This document shows positions 61,241 to 64,000 of a DNA stretch of 64,000 nucleotides, piece by piece. Within the stretch, counting starts at the first letter, position 1; every line of letters starts with the position of its first letter. The position numbers and the translations under genes are program-made. This stretch comes from DASXVU01 sp963732855 (GTDB lineage Archaea > Thermoplasmatota > Thermoplasmata > Methanomassiliicoccales > UBA472). The stretch is from assembly GCA_963732855.1 (NCBI GenBank), contig CAVTBB010000003.1, positions 682,001-746,000 of the forward strand. The letters run 5' to 3'. The notes under the pieces are model-generated. The model was not told the DNA's origin. It worked only from the letters and a program-made list of their open reading frames with translations, and searched no databases.

Positions 61241-62415
61241 ACATGGCCAGAGTACGAACCTATGCTACATACGACGAGGCGGTCTCAGAATGGAGGAGGA
61301 ACGGGATTCCAGAGGAGTACATCGACCGGAAAAGACTATTCGGACGTACGATAGTGTTCCGGGACGATCTCGGTCTCGCTGACGCGGAGACTCTTGTGAG
61401 GTTGGTTCGCGCCGCCGGTGAGGACGCGTTCATCTGTCGAAAGGCAAAGGTCCCACGGGTCATGGTGAGCTGCAAGCCATCATTCTTTGATCAGGTCTCG
61501 GTGAACGAGGGAGAACTTGGTCAACTGGGCCGGCCAATGGCGGACGCGTTCCGCAACTTCAATTCCGACTACGTTCAGCCCCTCCGTTTGCGGAAAAGGG
61601 AACTGCGCTTCGACCGGACCCTGGTGATGGGTATATTGAACGTTACACCGGACTCATTCTCGGACGGAGGGTTGCACCGTTCGGTCGAAGAGACCATCGA
61701 CCACGGATTGGCAATGGCAGACCAAGGGGCCGATATTATTGATGTTGGCGGGGAATCGACCCGCCCCGGTGCGCTACCGGTGAGCATCGAGGAGGAGCTC
61801 ACTCGGGTCATTCCGGTGATCCAGGGGTTGGCTCCTTCTGTCACGATACCCTTGTCGATCGATACCAGGCACGCAGAGGTGGCGCGCAGGGCCATGGAAC
61901 TGGGCGTCGAGATCGTGAACGACGTCTCTGGTCTCCGCGGTCCGGGGATGATCGATGCCCTGAAGGAGATGGGCGGTGCAGCTATAATCATGCACATGCG
62001 GGGCGAGCCTGACAAGATGCAGTCCAATACCGTCTACGATGACATAGTGGGGGACATAGGGGCGTTCCTCACTTCCAGGGTGGTTGAGGCGGCAAAGGCC
62101 GGGATAGACCCTTCCCGGATCGCGATCGACCCGGGAATCGGTTTCGGCAAGGATGTGAAGGGCAACCTGGATATCATTCGCCGACTGGGCGAGTTCTGCA
62201 GTTACGGCAGGCCTATCTTGGTCGGAGCATCACGTAAGGCTTTCATCGGGAAGATCGTCGGGGAAACGCCAAATGAGAGATTGACCGGCTCACTGGTCAC
62301 TGCCTCGGCGGCGATAATGAACGGGGCCAACATCATACGGGCACATGATATGGTGGAAACCGTAAAAATGGCACGGATGGTGGACGCGATCCGGTTACCC
62401 AACTACAAAGGCTAG
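61237..62415 (+). CDS. folP: Dihydropteroate synthase with N-terminal extension
   Basis: A 392-residue protein whose last ~265 residues are a pterin-binding TIM barrel of the dihydropteroate synthase family: MGILNVTPDSFSDGGL, DVGGESTRPGALPV, IDTRHAEVA, NDVSG, DPGIGFGKDVKGN and GASRKAFIG. The first ~125 residues are extra relative to bacterial FolP and carry no motif I recognise. The start overlaps the HdrD-like stop (ATGA). Role: condensing pterin and p-aminobenzoate-type substrates for tetrahydrofolate or a methanopterin-like cofactor; which one is uncertain. Confidence 0.88.
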   Translation: MNMARVRTYATYDEAVSEWRRNGIPEEYIDRKRLFGRTIVFRDDLGLADAETLVRLVRAAGEDAFICRKAKVPRVMVSCKPSFFDQVSVNEGELGQLGRPMADAFRNFNSDYVQPLRLRKRELRFDRTLVMGILNVTPDSFSDGGLHRSVEETIDHGLAMADQGADIIDVGGESTRPGALPVSIEEELTRVIPVIQGLAPSVTIPLSIDTRHAEVARRAMELGVEIVNDVSGLRGPGMIDALKEMGGAAIIMHMRGEPDKMQSNTVYDDIVGDIGAFLTSRVVEAAKAGIDPSRIAIDPGIGFGKDVKGNLDIIRRLGEFCSYGRPILVGASRKAFIGKIVGETPNERLTGSLVTASAAIMNGANIIRAHDMVETVKMARMVDAIRLPNYKG

Positions 62416-62416
62416 A

Positions 62417-62620
62417 TCATACGCCGAGAATGTAGACCACAAGGGATATCAAGACCACGATGGCGATGGCCGCGATATAAAAGTAGTTCATTTTCCGGGC
62501 TTCCTTCTTAACCTTGGACTGGTAATCTTCCTTGCACCTGTCCGAGCAGAACTCCTCCCCTACTGGGATCGGGTCTTCGCACATGATGCAGTGAGCGTGG
62601 TCAGGTAGGAGGTCTGTCAT
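62417..62620 (-). CDS. DUF2116-family zinc-ribbon membrane protein
   Basis: A 67-residue protein with an N-terminal zinc-binding block (HCIMCEDPIPVGEEFCSDRCKEDY, cysteines in C-x2-C and C-x3-C pairs) and a single C-terminal membrane helix (YIAAIAIVVLISLVVYILGV). This is the pattern of the archaeal DUF2116 family. Function unknown. Convergent with the dihydropteroate synthase gene, ending one base after it. Confidence 0.8.
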   Translation of the reverse strand: MTDLLPDHAHCIMCEDPIPVGEEFCSDRCKEDYQSKVKKEARKMNYFYIAAIAIVVLISLVVYILGV

Positions 62621-62649
62621 GATACATATCTCCCATACTTCCCATAGAC

Positions 62650-63238
62650 TTAATGCTTACTGGGGATGAGGACCGAGGCTACGGAGGATGCGACGACAAT
62701 CTTGAACGCGTCCACCAAAATGAAGGGTACGAATCCTAGCATGAAAGCGGTTAACAGGTCCTTATGTAACACCAGGCCGAGATGGAGCGAGCCTAAGGTT
62801 AGGATCATAGCGTCTGCAGCTAGCATAGCCAGGATGATTTGCCCATGGCTCAATCCTTTTCTGCGTTCAACGATCTCCCAGGAAGAACGAGGCGGCAAGG
62901 AAACCGAGCAGGTATCCACCAGTGATCCCAGCCAGAGCTGCAAATCCTATCATACCGGTGAACCAACCGAAGGTGCCTGCCATTCCGATGAACATGAGCT
63001 GGCTTATCACTCCGTAACGGCCGATCACGACCGCTGCCAGCAATACCACCAGTACTTGTCCCGTGAAAGGTACCGGGGTGAACGGCAATATAAACTTGAT
63101 CTGAGATGCCAACGCTGTCAAGGTCGCAAAGAAGAACGCAGCGCCCACCTTCTCCATCACGGTTGCTTCGCTGCGCCACCGATAGAGCGATCCGCCGATG
63201 TGATCTCTGAATTGACCATAGGCAACTGCGCTGTTCAT
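62650..63238 (-). pseudogene. bioY: BioY biotin transporter component, one frameshift
   Basis: Substrate-binding membrane subunit of a biotin ECF transporter. Frame 1 reads ILPFTPVPFTGQVLVVLLAA, the BioY signature, then GITGGYLLGFLAASFFLG; frame 2 continues EIVERRKGLSHGQII and four more helices to IPSKH. One base is missing near 62876 (GGA-GAT should read GG-x-GAG-ATC). About 195 residues if repaired, normal for BioY. ECF ATPase genes are absent nearby. A short inverted repeat lies in the promoter region. Probably intact in the organism. Confidence 0.82.
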
Positions 63239-63264
63239 CAAGACTCTCGAATGAGGTGCAGCCT

Positions 63265-63279
63265 GATAAACGTTATCAT
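63265..63279. promoter_or_regulatory. Inverted repeat upstream of bioY
   Basis: TGATAA-ACG-TTATCA, six-base arms with a three-base centre, 27-41 bases before the bioY start. It may be an operator or simply part of an AT-rich promoter. It does not resemble the bacterial BirA operator. Confidence 0.35.
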
Positions 63280-63335
63280 GTAGCATCATCCAGCAGTCGC
63301 TTTTTTAGTCGTAAAGTAATGGATAATTCCTGCAA

Positions 63336-63345
63336 AGTTTTATAG
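63336..63345 (+). promoter_or_regulatory. TATA-like box of ferredoxin-type gene
   Basis: AGTTTTATAG lies about 70 bases before the ATG at 63412 in a stretch free of genes; GGGGGTTAC just before the ATG serves as ribosome binding site. Confidence 0.4.
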
Positions 63346-63411
63346 CCGGTAAGCGGTTGAACGGCATAATCGGGGTCTCTGATCAAGGTTTTAGTTTATT
63401 TTGGGGGTTAC

Positions 63412-63918
63412 ATGATGAGAAGGGTATTGGTGCTGTCAAACAGATGCATAGGCTGCAGGTCGTGCGAGATCGCCTGCGTGCAGCAGCATCTGGGTGAGAA
63501 CACATACAGCCCTGAGTCAAGGCCATCGGCGGTCCCAAGGATAAAAGTTGAATGCGGTGTGACGGACCGAGCCCCGGTCCCGGTCGGCGGTTACGACGAT
63601 TCAAGCAATCGTGGCAACCTGCGCAAGACCTTCGTGATTCTATGCCAGCAATGCGATGAGCCGGAATGCGTCGGTGCCTGCATCGCTGGTGCCCTGACGA
63701 AAGACCCGGACGGGGCCGTTCGCCATCATCCTGAGCTCTGCGTGGGCTGCTTAATGTGCATAATGGCCTGTCCGTTCGGGGCGATGTATCGCGATTCGCT
63801 CGGGAAGACCGTTGTCAAGTGCGACCTCTGCGATGGCAAAGAAATGCCTTCTTGCGTAGACGCGTGCAAGGTCGGGGCATTGTACCTCGAACCGGAACGA
63901 GTCGGGGGAAAAGATTGA
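63412..63918 (+). CDS. Poly-4Fe-4S ferredoxin-like electron-transfer protein (CooF/HycB type)
   Basis: A 168-residue protein with four cysteine clusters: NRCIGCRSCEIAC near the N-terminus, ILCQQCDEPECVGAC, LCVGCLMCIMACPFG and KCDLCDGKEMPSCVDAC. This is the DMSO-reductase-subunit-B/CooF fold that hands electrons between enzymes. No signal peptide, so cytoplasmic. A flavin oxidoreductase gene begins in the overlapping TGATG, a pairing often seen with carbon monoxide dehydrogenase or NADH-linked systems; no cooS lies in the window. Confidence 0.88.
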   Translation: MMRRVLVLSNRCIGCRSCEIACVQQHLGENTYSPESRPSAVPRIKVECGVTDRAPVPVGGYDDSSNRGNLRKTFVILCQQCDEPECVGACIAGALTKDPDGAVRHHPELCVGCLMCIMACPFGAMYRDSLGKTVVKCDLCDGKEMPSCVDACKVGALYLEPERVGGKD

Positions 63919-64000
63919 TGCATTACGATTATGTCATCATAGGCAACAGCGCTGCCGGCATATCCGCAGTGGAAGGCATCAGGAAGCTTGACCGGAACGG
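63918..64000 (+). CDS. FAD-dependent NAD(P)-linked oxidoreductase (5' end only)
   Basis: The first 27 residues are visible before the window ends. YDYVIIGNSAAGISAVEGIR is an FAD-binding GxGxxG-type fold variant (GNSAAG) found in NADH oxidase/nitrite reductase-like flavoproteins. The ATG overlaps the stop of the ferredoxin-like gene (TGATG), so electrons probably pass between the two proteins. Substrate cannot be judged. Confidence 0.75.
   Translation, partial: MHYDYVIIGNSAAGISAVEGIRKLDRN

Overview
The window looks like a chromosomal segment of an archaeon of the Thermoplasmata (Candidatus Thermoplasmatota), plausibly close to Methanomassiliicoccales. Supporting signs are archaeal housekeeping genes (type II GAPDH, archease, a mevalonate-pathway GHMP decarboxylase/kinase, class III prepilin peptidase), GGTG-type ribosome binding sites, AT-rich TATA-like promoters, and an alkyltransferase-endonuclease V fusion of the kind described from Ferroplasma and Thermoplasma. 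A corrinoid protein and a zinc methyltransferase suggest methylotrophic chemistry, but no methyl-CoM reductase gene lies in the window. No rRNA, tRNA, CRISPR array, insertion sequence or origin was recognised.

Layout. 1-3.05 kb (minus): aspartase/fumarase-family lyase, sdhB, sdhA. 3.4-6.0 kb: a DGC-domain protein, then a corrinoid protein and a UroD-type methyltransferase broken by a frameshift. 6.2-11.9 kb: HEAT-repeat protein, ABC exporter, short CobW-like GTPase with two small partners, cation/proton antiporter. 12.2-19.2 kb (mostly minus): hydantoinase-like ATPase with two DGC proteins in overlapping genes, EhaR-like HAD protein plus PfkB kinase, mevalonate enzyme plus archease. 19.6-29.0 kb (plus): soluble chemoreceptor, cheW, aspartate dehydrogenase, M24 peptidase, tldD, tldE, blaI and a truncated membrane protein; most of these carry frameshifts. 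29.2-34.7 kb (minus): small zinc ribbon and cyclophilin-like genes, ilvC and two tandem ilvB paralogues with matching leaders. 35-41.5 kb: GrpB, a luxE/luxC-like pair, small membrane proteins, GAPDH and a histidine kinase. 41.9-50.0 kb: pgk and a seven-gene lysine operon (lrp-dapA-dapB-lysC-lysA-dapF-dapL). 50.1-58.8 kb: DUF5788-like protein, ketopantoate reductase, repair fusion, MFS remnant, nitroreductase, MscS channel, prepilin peptidase, HhH glycosylase, radical SAM enzyme and thiL. 58.9-64.0 kb: larA, HdrD-like protein and dihydropteroate synthase overlapped in one operon, a Zn-ribbon protein, a frameshifted bioY, and a ferredoxin-oxidoreductase pair running off the end.

Working together. 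The lysine and branched-chain genes imply amino-acid prototrophy for those families. SdhAB and the neighbouring lyase form a fumarate module. The corrinoid/methyltransferase pair would move methyl groups, and the DGC and ASKHA-type proteins may serve it. Lactate chemistry is suggested by larA and its HdrD-like neighbour. The least explained pieces are the luxE/luxC acyl-reductase pair with a palindrome upstream, the hydantoinase-DGC-DGC operon, the CobW trio and the long collinear leaders of the two ilvB genes.

Caution. At least a dozen one-base frame breaks, several at short homopolymers, lie in otherwise well conserved genes and cluster between 20.5 and 28.1 kb. Assembly or sequencing error is the simplest explanation for many of them, so genes typed as pseudogene here may be intact in the organism.
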